The translations under genes and the position numbers were made by a program. This document shows positions 52,895-61,862 of a stretch of 64,000 nucleotides of DNA, in pieces (within the stretch, counting starts at the first letter, position 1; each line of letters begins with the position of its first letter). The DNA is from Flavobacterium sp. CECT 9288 (GTDB taxonomy: Bacteria > Bacteroidota > Bacteroidia > Flavobacteriales > Flavobacteriaceae): assembly GCF_918731615.1 (NCBI RefSeq), contig NZ_OU957226.1, positions 1,116,001-1,180,000 of the forward strand, read 5' to 3'. Under the pieces are notes generated by a model that saw nothing but the letters and a program-made list of their open reading frames with translations, did not search any database and was not told where the DNA came from.

Positions 52895-54964
52895 ATGAAA
52901 TACCTTTTTGTACTGTTTTTTATAACATTATCTACAACTGCTCAAGTTGCTAAAGAGTCCTTGAATTTAATGCCTTGGCCTCAAAAAGTAGAACTTAAGT
53001 CAGGAAATTTTGATTTAAAACCTACTTTTAAAGTTAATGTTACAGGGCAACCTAATGAAAGAATCTTTGGAGCGGTTTCTAATTTTTTAAGACGATTAGA
53101 TGGTAGAACGGGCTTGTTTTTTAAGCAAGGTTTTGTGACTTCAACAAATGAATTTCCAGATGCACAATTGCACATTAATTGCACAAAAGCAGGGAAAATT
53201 GGTCTATATAAAGATGAAAGTTATCAATTGACAGTTCAATCGAATGCTATTGTGATCAACGCTTCCTCAGATTTAGGTGCGATGCATGCATTGGAAACTC
53301 TTTTGCAGTTGCTTCAAAACAATGCAACTTCTTTCTATTTTCCAAATGTATCTATAACAGATATGCCCCGTTTTACTTGGCGTGGATTAATGATTGATGT
53401 TGCTAGACATTTTCAACCAGTTGATGTGATTAAAAGAAACTTAGATGCAATGGCTGCTATGAAAATGAATGTTTTTCACTGGCATTTAGTTGACGATCAA
53501 GGTTGGAGGATTGAAATGAAGAAACATAAAGTGCTCACAGATAAAGCATCTGATGGTCTTTTTTATACTCAGGAAGAAATTAAAGGTATCGTAAAATATG
53601 CTGCCGCCAGAGGAATTTTAGTTGTACCTGAAATTGACGTGCCTGGACATGCCTCAGCGATTTTGACTGCCTTTCCAGAAATTGGAAGTAAAGTAATAAC
53701 TGTAAATAAAGGGTCTGCTGAAACAACCCAGAAAGCATCAGGATTAGTAACCTATTCATTAGAAAGAAATGCAGGAATTTTTACGCCAACTTTAGACCCT
53801 TCTAATCCAAAGACGTATCAATTGTTGAGTGAAATTTTTGATGAAGTTTGTCCGTTATTTCCAGGGAAATATTTCCACATTGGAGGTGATGAAAACGAAG
53901 GTAAAGATTGGGATTCGAATCCTAAAATTCAGGAATTCATGAAGAAAAATAAGCTAACCAACAATCATGAGTTACAAACTTATTTTACGATGAAGTTAAT
54001 TCCGATGTTAAAAAAGCATCAAAAAGAATTGATGGGATGGGAAGAAATTATGACCAAAAACATGTCAAAAGAAGCCATAATTCATTCCTGGAAAGGGCCT
54101 AATGAAGGAGTAGCTGCTGGTAGTTCTCTTATTGCTGCTGCTTCTAATGGTTATAAAACAGTATTGTCTAATGGTTTTTATGTAGATTTAGTTCAAGGCG
54201 TTGAAAGTCATTATTTGAATGATCCAATGCCTAAAAACAATACACTATCGTCAGAAGAAAAAGCTAGAATTCTAGGTGGTGAAGCTACAATGTGGAGTGA
54301 ATTGGCTACACCTGAAACCATCGATTCAAGAATTTGGCCTAGAACCGCAGCTATTGCCGAAAGACTTTGGTCTGACGCCAATGTAACGGATTTGGCCAGT
54401 ATGCGAAAAAGATTGAAAAACATTTCTTTTCGATTGGAAGAATTAGGAATTACGCATATTAGAAATAAAGATGTGTTGTTGAGAAATATCAGTAACAATC
54501 AAAATACTGCTGCTTTACAAACATTTTCAGCAGTTTGCGAGCCTCTGAAAATTTATTCCCGTAATGCGGGTGGTACTGAATATCAAATGTATTCTCCCTT
54601 TACTTTGTTTGCTGATGCATGCACACCAGATGCTGAGGATGCTTTAGTTTTTAATGAATTAGTAGCAGATTATATTAAAAGTAAAGAGGTGTTATTAGAA
54701 AAAGAAATTGACTTTTTTTTGAATAAATGGATACAAAATCATAAAGAATTAGAGGGTTTAAGTCAAAATGCTCCATTGGTGCAACCTCTTTTGCCTTTGT
54801 CTAAAGCATTACATGATTTGTCAGAGCAATTACTTTTTAAGTTACAAAAGAAACCCAATTATAATACGTCTCTAGCAAAAGAGTTACTAGAAAAATGCAA
54901 CTCTAAGGCCCATGCAGATGTAGAACTTGCTGTTTTTACAGGTTTAAAGAACTTGGTAGAATAA
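52895..54964 (+). CDS. Beta-N-acetylhexosaminidase, glycoside hydrolase family 20
   Basis: This 689-residue exported enzyme removes terminal GlcNAc (or GalNAc) from oligosaccharides. A signal peptide covers residues 1-16. The small GH20b domain (about 20-155) precedes the catalytic TIM barrel from TWRGLMIDVARHF (161-173), with HWHLVDDQGWR (195-205) and the catalytic pair D332-E333 in FHIGGDENEG. E acts as acid/base and D stabilises the acetamido group in substrate-assisted catalysis. Later come HSWKG and GGEATMWSE. The ~150-residue C-terminal helical region lacks a type IX sorting signal, so the enzyme is likely periplasmic, acting on sugars imported by SusCD. Confidence 0.94.
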   Translation: MKYLFVLFFITLSTTAQVAKESLNLMPWPQKVELKSGNFDLKPTFKVNVTGQPNERIFGAVSNFLRRLDGRTGLFFKQGFVTSTNEFPDAQLHINCTKAGKIGLYKDESYQLTVQSNAIVINASSDLGAMHALETLLQLLQNNATSFYFPNVSITDMPRFTWRGLMIDVARHFQPVDVIKRNLDAMAAMKMNVFHWHLVDDQGWRIEMKKHKVLTDKASDGLFYTQEEIKGIVKYAAARGILVVPEIDVPGHASAILTAFPEIGSKVITVNKGSAETTQKASGLVTYSLERNAGIFTPTLDPSNPKTYQLLSEIFDEVCPLFPGKYFHIGGDENEGKDWDSNPKIQEFMKKNKLTNNHELQTYFTMKLIPMLKKHQKELMGWEEIMTKNMSKEAIIHSWKGPNEGVAAGSSLIAAASNGYKTVLSNGFYVDLVQGVESHYLNDPMPKNNTLSSEEKARILGGEATMWSELATPETIDSRIWPRTAAIAERLWSDANVTDLASMRKRLKNISFRLEELGITHIRNKDVLLRNISNNQNTAALQTFSAVCEPLKIYSRNAGGTEYQMYSPFTLFADACTPDAEDALVFNELVADYIKSKEVLLEKEIDFFLNKWIQNHKELEGLSQNAPLVQPLLPLSKALHDLSEQLLFKLQKKPNYNTSLAKELLEKCNSKAHADVELAVFTGLKNLVE

Positions 54965-55075
54965 TTTTTTTTGTTCAATTATTAATATGTTTAGTTTATT
55001 TAGTTTTATTGATTTTTGAATTGGTATTAATTTCTTTTTCAAATTTTTAATTTTTTTATAAGAAATTTTTATCAG

Positions 55076-55109
55076 AGAGGATATCTAAATGATGTCCTCT
55101 TTTTTTTTG
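55076..55109 (+). terminator. Terminator of the nagB/hexosaminidase transcript
   Basis: AGAGGA (55076-55081) pairs with TCCTCT (55095-55100), and the inner bases can extend the stem. A run of nine or more Ts follows. It lies about 110 bp after the hexosaminidase stop. Confidence 0.75.
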
Positions 55110-55152
55110 AGAACTTAAAATGATAAAATGAAATTAAACTAAGCGAATTTTG

Positions 55153-55160
55153 TACTTTTG
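55153..55160 (+). promoter_or_regulatory. -7 box of the ABC-F gene
   Basis: TACTTTTG matches the consensus exactly, 25 bp before the ATG. The -33 region has no clear TTG. Confidence 0.5.
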
Positions 55161-55182
55161 CAAAAAATTATTAAAATTATAA

Positions 55183-56805
<1,623 letters not shown>

Positions 56806-56806
56806 T

Positions 56807-56836
56807 AAAAAATCCCGCTATTGCGGGATTTTTTTT
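56807..56836. terminator. Bidirectional terminator, 12-bp stem
   Basis: AAAAAATCCCGC and GCGGGATTTTTT pair perfectly around TATT, with T runs on both strands, between the convergent ABC-F gene and the small minus-strand gene at 56872-57045. Confidence 0.92.
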
Positions 56837-56871
56837 GATATAAATTCTAGCTTAAGTTTTTTGCAGTGCTA

Positions 56872-57045
56872 TTATTTTCTTTTGAATATTTTTGTGATTA
56901 TAAAAAGTAAAATTGCAATAACAGCAATAACTAAAAAAATACCCACACCTACACCGGCTTTAAAAATTCCTTTTACAATGGAACAACTTGATAAAGTGAT
57001 TAAAAGGAAAGATAATAACGAGATTCTAGTAGCTATTTTTTGCAT
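56872..57045 (-). CDS. Small lipoprotein-like membrane protein (57 residues)
   Basis: This short gene is read on the minus strand from the ATG at 57043-57045 to the TAA at 56872-56874. The protein begins MQKIATRISLLSFLLITLSSC, a lipoprotein signal with a cysteine at C21. Then KGIFKAGVGVGIFLVIAVIA leads into a transmembrane helix (about 32-51) and a basic end (TKIFKRK). The coherent signal, single helix and positive tail, and the shared terminator just downstream at 56807-56836, argue for a real gene. I recall similar small proteins in other flavobacteria, sometimes mislabelled. The function is unknown. The plus-strand frame over the same bases shows no protein-like features. Confidence 0.7.
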   Translation of the reverse strand: MQKIATRISLLSFLLITLSSCSIVKGIFKAGVGVGIFLVIAVIAILLFIITKIFKRK

Positions 57046-57188
57046 GATATAAGGTTTTTAATGTTGTTATTGTATTTTGTAAATTTACATTTAAAAGTAA
57101 AAATGTTTGTTACATAATTATCGAATAAAATTATAAATTGAAGTCAACCTAATTTTTATAATATCATGCAGTATTTGTTTATATTTAA

Positions 57189-57221
57189 TTTGAAAATGCT
57201 AAATATGTATTTGTATATTTG
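57189..57221 (+). promoter_or_regulatory. Predicted promoter of pyrR-pyrB
   Basis: A -33 element TTTG (57189-57192) and an exact -7 box TATATTTG (57214-57221) are separated by 21 bp. Transcription would start about 15-18 nt before the pyrR ATG, leaving no room for a PyrR-binding attenuator in the leader. Confidence 0.65.
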
Positions 57222-57244
57222 TGTAACCAAAGAATAAATACGCT

Positions 57245-57790
57245 ATGAGCCAAAAAGTATTGCTTACTGCTAAAGAAGTTACTATCATTTTACACCGTTT
57301 GGCTTGTCAATTAATAGAAAAACACCTCAATTTTTCAGATACGATTTTGGTAGGAATTCAACCAAGAGGAGTTTTTTTAGCAGAACGTTTAAAAGAAATT
57401 TTACAAGACGAATATCAAACTCCTGAAATCCAGTTGGGGTATCTCGATATAACTTTCTTTAGAGATGACTTTAGAAGAACGGATAAACCATTAGAAGCCA
57501 ATAAAACTAAGATCAACTTTATTGTTGAAAATAAAAAAGTAATATTTATAGATGATGTGTTATTTACTGGTCGTAGTATTAGATCAGCATTGACTGCAAT
57601 CCAATCCTTTGGTAGGCCATCAGAAATTGAATTACTAGTCTTAATTGACAGACGATTCAGCCGTAATTTACCCATTCAACCTGATTATAGAGGAAGACAG
57701 GTAGATGCTATCAATAATGAAAAAGTAAAAGTAAGTTGGAAAGAAAATGATGGTGAAGATGGTGTTTATTTAATCACTAGTGAATCATAG
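57245..57790 (+). CDS. pyrR: Bifunctional pyrimidine regulatory protein PyrR / uracil phosphoribosyltransferase
   Basis: This 181-residue phosphoribosyltransferase-fold protein has the PRPP-binding loop VIFIDDVLFTGRS (99-111), the N-terminal Arg-containing GIQPRGVFLAERL (38-50), and the C-terminal KVSWKENDGEDGVY typical of PyrR. In Bacillus PyrR binds pyr mRNA and also makes UMP from uracil. Here it heads an operon with pyrB 35 bp downstream. The short leader upstream shows no terminator/antiterminator, so regulation by attenuation is not evident and the enzymatic role may dominate. Confidence 0.94.
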   Translation: MSQKVLLTAKEVTIILHRLACQLIEKHLNFSDTILVGIQPRGVFLAERLKEILQDEYQTPEIQLGYLDITFFRDDFRRTDKPLEANKTKINFIVENKKVIFIDDVLFTGRSIRSALTAIQSFGRPSEIELLVLIDRRFSRNLPIQPDYRGRQVDAINNEKVKVSWKENDGEDGVYLITSES

Positions 57791-57825
57791 TAATTGCAAA
57801 TCAGAAAATATAATCGTAAATAGAA

Positions 57826-58752
57826 ATGAAAGAATTAAGCGTAAATCATTTATTAGGTATAAAGTACATCAATAAAAATGATATTGACTTGATATTTGAA
57901 ACCGCAGATCATTTTAAAGAAGTTATTAATAGACCGATAAAGAAAGTTCCATCGTTACGAGATATTACAATAGCTAATATTTTTTTTGAAAACAGTACAC
58001 GAACAAAGCTTTCCTTTGAATTAGCTCAAAAACGTTTGAGTGCTGATGTTATTAGTTTTTCTGCAGCACAATCCTCAGTTAAAAAAGGCGAAACATTAAT
58101 AGATACCGTTAACAACATCTTATCTATGAAAGTAGATATGGTAGTAATGCGACATTCTAATCCGGGTGCCGCATATTTTTTATCAAAAAATGTCAAAGCA
58201 AGTATTGTTAACGCTGGAGATGGAGCTCATGAGCATCCTACACAGGCATTGTTAGATAGTTATTCTATAAGAGAGCGTTTAGGTGAAGTTGCGGGTAAAA
58301 AAGTTGTCATAGTTGGTGATGTTTTGCATTCAAGAGTGGCACTGTCTAATATCTATGCTTTGCAAATGCAAGGTGCCGAGGTAAAAGTATGTGGGCCAAA
58401 AACGTTAATACCAAGATACATCAATTCATTAGGAGTAGGTGTTGAACCTGATTTAAGAAAAGCATTAGAATGGTGTGATGTGGCTAATATGTTGCGCGTA
58501 CAAAATGAGCGTATGGATGTTAATTTTTTTCCATCAACACGGGAATATGCTCAGCAATACGGCTTAGATAAAACGCTTTTAGATTCCTTAAGCAAAGAAA
58601 TCGTGATTATGCACCCTGGACCTATTAATAGAGGAGTTGAGATCACAAGTGAGGTAGCAGATCATCACCAATCTGTAATTTTGAATCAGGTTGAAAATGG
58701 TGTTGCCATACGAATGGCTGTCATTTATTTATTGGCCTCAAAAATTCAATAA
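57826..58752 (+). CDS. pyrB: Aspartate carbamoyltransferase, catalytic subunit
   Basis: This enzyme joins carbamoyl phosphate and aspartate, the first committed step of pyrimidine synthesis. The 308 residues match the family. The carbamoyl phosphate loop is STRT (57-60) in FFENSTRTKLSFE. HEHPTQALLDSYSI is the second signature, and HPGPINRGVEI near the C terminus binds aspartate. No pyrI (regulatory subunit) is adjacent. It is cotranscribed with pyrR. Confidence 0.97.
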   Translation: MKELSVNHLLGIKYINKNDIDLIFETADHFKEVINRPIKKVPSLRDITIANIFFENSTRTKLSFELAQKRLSADVISFSAAQSSVKKGETLIDTVNNILSMKVDMVVMRHSNPGAAYFLSKNVKASIVNAGDGAHEHPTQALLDSYSIRERLGEVAGKKVVIVGDVLHSRVALSNIYALQMQGAEVKVCGPKTLIPRYINSLGVGVEPDLRKALEWCDVANMLRVQNERMDVNFFPSTREYAQQYGLDKTLLDSLSKEIVIMHPGPINRGVEITSEVADHHQSVILNQVENGVAIRMAVIYLLASKIQ

Positions 58753-58819
58753 CTATATTCAGTACTTTAGATAAATAATGTACCACTAGATTTTTATAAA
58801 TGTATTTAAATTTAATATC

Positions 58820-59152
58820 ATGAAAGTAGATCAAAAAGGACACACAATAGTAATTCGAGATACACAAGGTGACTTTACATCTTTTTTAATGAAAATTACA
58901 CACCAATACAAGACATTTGAAAAGCATAACATTATTATTGATTTGTTGATGTATGAAAGTATGTCTATATCAGACATAAAACTTTTTTTGCCTTTATCAA
59001 AGGATCATAAAAAAGCAAAAAAATCATTTGTAATAGTGACCTCTGATTTTGATTATAATGCAGTTCCTTCAAAATTAACTGTTGTTCCATCATTATTAGA
59101 GGCACATGACATTATTGAAATGGAAGAGATTGAAAGAGATTTAGGCTTTTAA
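58820..59152 (+). CDS. Small cytosolic protein of unknown function next to rnz
   Basis: This 110-residue protein has an alternating beta/alpha pattern (strands near 8-13 TIVIRD, 40-44 IIIDLL, 72-77 FVIVTS and helices between) and an acidic C-terminal helix ending EMEEIERDLGF. The pattern is reminiscent of a STAS-like fold, but I cannot confirm it. From memory, flavobacterial relatives sit beside ribonuclease Z and are sometimes wrongly labelled as that enzyme. This one has no metallo-beta-lactamase motif. It precedes rnz by about 70 bp. Confidence 0.6.
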   Translation: MKVDQKGHTIVIRDTQGDFTSFLMKITHQYKTFEKHNIIIDLLMYESMSISDIKLFLPLSKDHKKAKKSFVIVTSDFDYNAVPSKLTVVPSLLEAHDIIEMEEIERDLGF

Positions 59153-59222
59153 TCAATTGAATTCGGTTTTTTAAACCTTTTGATTGATTCAAGCAAGTAT
59201 AAATAATCGAATTAAACACACC

Positions 59223-60128
59223 TTGAAATTAACAATACTTGGTTGCTATGCAGCCACTCCTAGGACTTTTACAAATCCTACATCACAGGTTTTAGATATT
59301 AACAACAGGCTCTTCCTAATTGATTGTGGCGAAGGTACACAAGTTCAGCTTCGAAAAAATAAAGTGAAGTTTTCTAGAATCAATCATATTTTTATTTCGC
59401 ATTTACACGGAGACCACTTTTTTGGTTTAGTAGGTTTGATATCTACATTTTCATTATTAAATAGGACTACTGATTTACATATTTATGGTCCCAAAGGGAT
59501 TAAAGAGATTATAAAATTACAACTGAGATTATCAAACTCCTGGACAAATTATGGATTGTATTTTCATGAATTAGAATCCTTAGAAAGTGAAATAATTTTT
59601 GAGGACCATAAAGTTATTGTCAAAACAATTCCGCTTAAGCATAGAGTGTATACCAATGGTTTTTTGTTCCAAGAAAAAATAGGAGAGCGAAAATTAAATA
59701 TTGAAGCAGTACAAAACTATGCTATAGATACTTGTTATTACCAAAATATTAAAAACGGTAAAGACATTACCCTTGATAACGGTAGTGTAGTTTTAAACAA
59801 GGATCTTACCTTTGATCCTGTTCCAGCTCTTAGTTATGCATTTTGTTCTGATACAGTTTATAATGAAGATATACTTCCTATTATAAGTAATGTAGATGTG
59901 CTGTACCACGAATCGACTTTCTTACAATCAGAGGAAAGTTTAGCTAAAAAAACATTACATTCTACTGCCAAAGAAGCTGCTTTAATTGCCCTGAAAGCTA
60001 ATGCAAAACAATTAATTCTAGGACATTATTCAACACGCTATGAAAGTATTGAAATGTTCAAACAAGAAGCAGAAACTGTTTTTCCAAATATATTATTGGG
60101 TGACGACGGTAAAAGCTTTGAATTTTAA
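59223..60128 (+). CDS. rnz: Ribonuclease Z (tRNA 3'-processing endonuclease)
   Basis: This zinc endonuclease trims tRNA 3' trailers. I favour the TTG at 59223 because the protein then begins MKLTILGCYAATPRTFTNPT, as RNase Z proteins do (301 residues). A TTG at 59184 would add 13 residues. The metallo-beta-lactamase motif HLHGDH is at 60-65, GCYAATP at 7-13, and the late HSTAKEAA and LGHYSTRY supply the remaining metal ligands. It follows the small unknown protein and precedes pdxH by 40 bp, with no terminator between them. Confidence 0.94.
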   Translation: MKLTILGCYAATPRTFTNPTSQVLDINNRLFLIDCGEGTQVQLRKNKVKFSRINHIFISHLHGDHFFGLVGLISTFSLLNRTTDLHIYGPKGIKEIIKLQLRLSNSWTNYGLYFHELESLESEIIFEDHKVIVKTIPLKHRVYTNGFLFQEKIGERKLNIEAVQNYAIDTCYYQNIKNGKDITLDNGSVVLNKDLTFDPVPALSYAFCSDTVYNEDILPIISNVDVLYHESTFLQSEESLAKKTLHSTAKEAALIALKANAKQLILGHYSTRYESIEMFKQEAETVFPNILLGDDGKSFEF

Positions 60129-60168
60129 AATGCAAATAATTTAAAAACACTATTTAAACTATACGATA

Positions 60169-60813
60169 ATGAATGATTTAAGTGATTATAGAAAGTCATA
60201 TGATAAAAGTGAACTTTTAGAAAGTAACATTCCAGAAGATCCTATAAATTTATTTAATAGATGGTTTCATGAAGTTGAAGACTATGGAGGAGATAGTGAG
60301 GTAAATGCCATGACATTATCAACAATTGGTTTAGATGGTTTTCCAAGAGCAAGAGTTGTTTTATTAAAGAAATTTTCTGAAGAAGGTTTCATTTTTTATA
60401 CTAATTATAATTCAGAAAAGGGTAGGGCTATTATTGAGAATGATAAAGTTTGTTTATCATTTTTTTGGCATACTATGGAGCGACAGGTGATTATTAAAGG
60501 AGTAGCCACTAAAACTTCTGAAATGATTTCAGACAATTATTTTGACTCTAGACCAGATGGCAGTAAACTTGGGGCAATTGCATCCAACCAAAGTGAAGTG
60601 GTTGCATCTAGAGCTGAGCTGGAAAGTAACTTAAGTAAGCTTGAAGTTGAGTTTGAGAACATGCCAATTCCAAGACCTGGATATTGGGGAGGCTTCATTG
60701 TAAATCCTTCAGAAGTAGAGTTTTGGCAAGGCCGTCCTAATCGTTTACATGACAGAATACGTTATGTTTTTCAAGATGATCAAACTTGGAAAATTGAAAG
60801 ACTTGCGCCATAA
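60169..60813 (+). CDS. pdxH: Pyridoxamine 5'-phosphate oxidase
   Basis: This FMN-dependent enzyme makes pyridoxal 5'-phosphate from pyridoxine or pyridoxamine 5'-phosphate. The 214 residues begin MNDLSDYRKSYDKSELLES, the family N terminus. FMN-binding segments RARVVLLKKF, YTNYNSEKGR and FFWHTMERQVIIKG are present, and the C-terminal signature EFWQGRPNRLHDR is complete. It is likely cotranscribed with rnz. Confidence 0.97.
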   Translation: MNDLSDYRKSYDKSELLESNIPEDPINLFNRWFHEVEDYGGDSEVNAMTLSTIGLDGFPRARVVLLKKFSEEGFIFYTNYNSEKGRAIIENDKVCLSFFWHTMERQVIIKGVATKTSEMISDNYFDSRPDGSKLGAIASNQSEVVASRAELESNLSKLEVEFENMPIPRPGYWGGFIVNPSEVEFWQGRPNRLHDRIRYVFQDDQTWKIERLAP

Positions 60814-60888
60814 GATATAAATAAACTTACAATTTTGAATTTATGATGTAGTTCATCGATTTTATTTACCTTATAACGGATTTTTATC

Positions 60889-60896
60889 TATATTTG
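60889..60896 (+). promoter_or_regulatory. Candidate -7 box of the CAP-domain gene
   Basis: TATATTTG is an exact -7 match, giving a leader of about 70 nt before the ATG. The -33 element is not clear. Confidence 0.4.
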
Positions 60897-60972
60897 AATA
60901 AGAAATAAAATTAGATTACTAATTATAAAGTTTGTTGCCCCACAATCGACTTTAAGTTTAACCTACGACATT

Positions 60973-61476
60973 ATGACTACAAAAATACTTCGTACATTAT
61001 TGCTAAGTTTAGTGGTATGTATATTAGCGTCATGTTCATCTAATAGTTCAGATGAAGAAATTAATGAGCCTACTGTACAAAAAGTTTCTAATTTTTCGTA
61101 TAGTGCTTTTGAAATCGAAACGATGGATTTAATTAATTCTTATCGTGTAAGTAAAGGTCTTAATCCACTTTTGAAAATTAATCATATGTCTTTTAAGTCT
61201 GAAGAGCATGACAATTATATGATTGAAAATAATGTTGTTAATCATAATAATTTTGTTGAAAGATCAGATAATATCATAAAAACTTTAGGAGCTAAGACAG
61301 TTAGCGAAAATGTAGCTTACAACTATAATACTCCTCAATCTGTTCTTAATGCATGGCTTGCAAGTCCAGGACACAAAGCAGTAATCGAAGGTAATTTTAC
61401 TCACTTTGGTTTAGCAGTTAGAGAACATCCTACAACTGGTAGAAAATATTTCACAAATTTATTTGCTAGAATTTAA
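60973..61476 (+). CDS. CAP (SCP/PR-1) domain lipoprotein
   Basis: This 167-residue lipoprotein has the signal MTTKILRTLLLSLVVCILASC with lipidated C21, a short serine-rich spacer, then a CAP domain. The domain shows the helix ETMDLINSYRVSKGLNPL, HNNFVERSD, the signature GAKTVSENVAYNYNTPQ, and AWLASPGHKAVIEGNFTHFG. The canonical CAP tetrad (two His, two Glu) appears preserved: H and E in the HNNF and SENVAY segments and H in SPGHK. Bacterial CAP proteins are exported and of mostly unknown function. It is monocistronic with a strong terminator. Confidence 0.88.
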   Translation: MTTKILRTLLLSLVVCILASCSSNSSDEEINEPTVQKVSNFSYSAFEIETMDLINSYRVSKGLNPLLKINHMSFKSEEHDNYMIENNVVNHNNFVERSDNIIKTLGAKTVSENVAYNYNTPQSVLNAWLASPGHKAVIEGNFTHFGLAVREHPTTGRKYFTNLFARI

Positions 61477-61501
61477 GTTTTTTAAGTTTTTTTTTTTTTT
61501 G

Positions 61502-61534
61502 AAGCTATCTCATAACTATGAGGTAGCTTTTTTA
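61502..61534 (+). terminator. Terminator of the CAP-domain gene
   Basis: AAGCTATCTCAT (61502-61513) pairs with ATGAGGTAGCTT (61518-61529) with one G-U pair and a 4-nt loop, followed by Ts. A second 15-nt T tract precedes it. Confidence 0.88.
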
Positions 61535-61817
61535 TTTCTACTATCAGCTGTTTTAAGGTCTAATTTAAGTTTTATTAGACGGTATATTAATTAGCATTTA
61601 CTATTGTAAATATGAATAATTGAACCATTTATCACTCAAAATCACAGTGGTTTTTTAGAAAATGAAGAGATAAATTCTTTACAGTTGTTATCACTAAGGT
61701 AACGTTTAAGATAAAAGACAAGTAAATATTCCCTTTGATATATCTTGTTTGAGCTTTCTACCAATTCATTTGTACTCTCTATTTAGCTAATTTATTTTTT
61801 AGATAGTATCGCAAAAA
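61535..61817. other. Intergenic region between two convergent terminators
   Basis: About 280 bp of AT-rich sequence lie between the CAP-gene terminator and the terminator of the surface-protein gene. I see no gene or promoter. Confidence 0.5.
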
Positions 61818-61843
61818 AAACCTGAGGTGTTAGCCTCAGGTTT
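61818..61843 (-). terminator. Terminator of the surface-protein gene
   Basis: AAACCTGAGG (61818-61827) pairs perfectly with CCTCAGGTTT (61834-61843). On the minus strand a run of Ts follows. It lies 19 bp after the stop of the minus-strand gene. Confidence 0.92.
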
Positions 61844-61862
61844 AAAATTAAATTAAATTGAT

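Noticed and set aside
56861-57052. A 63-residue plus-strand frame after the ABC-F gene
   Set aside because: The minus strand over the same bases encodes a coherent lipoprotein-like protein, so this frame is its shadow.
57222-57244. A PyrR-binding attenuator before pyrR
   Set aside because: The predicted leader is too short to hold terminator and antiterminator structures.
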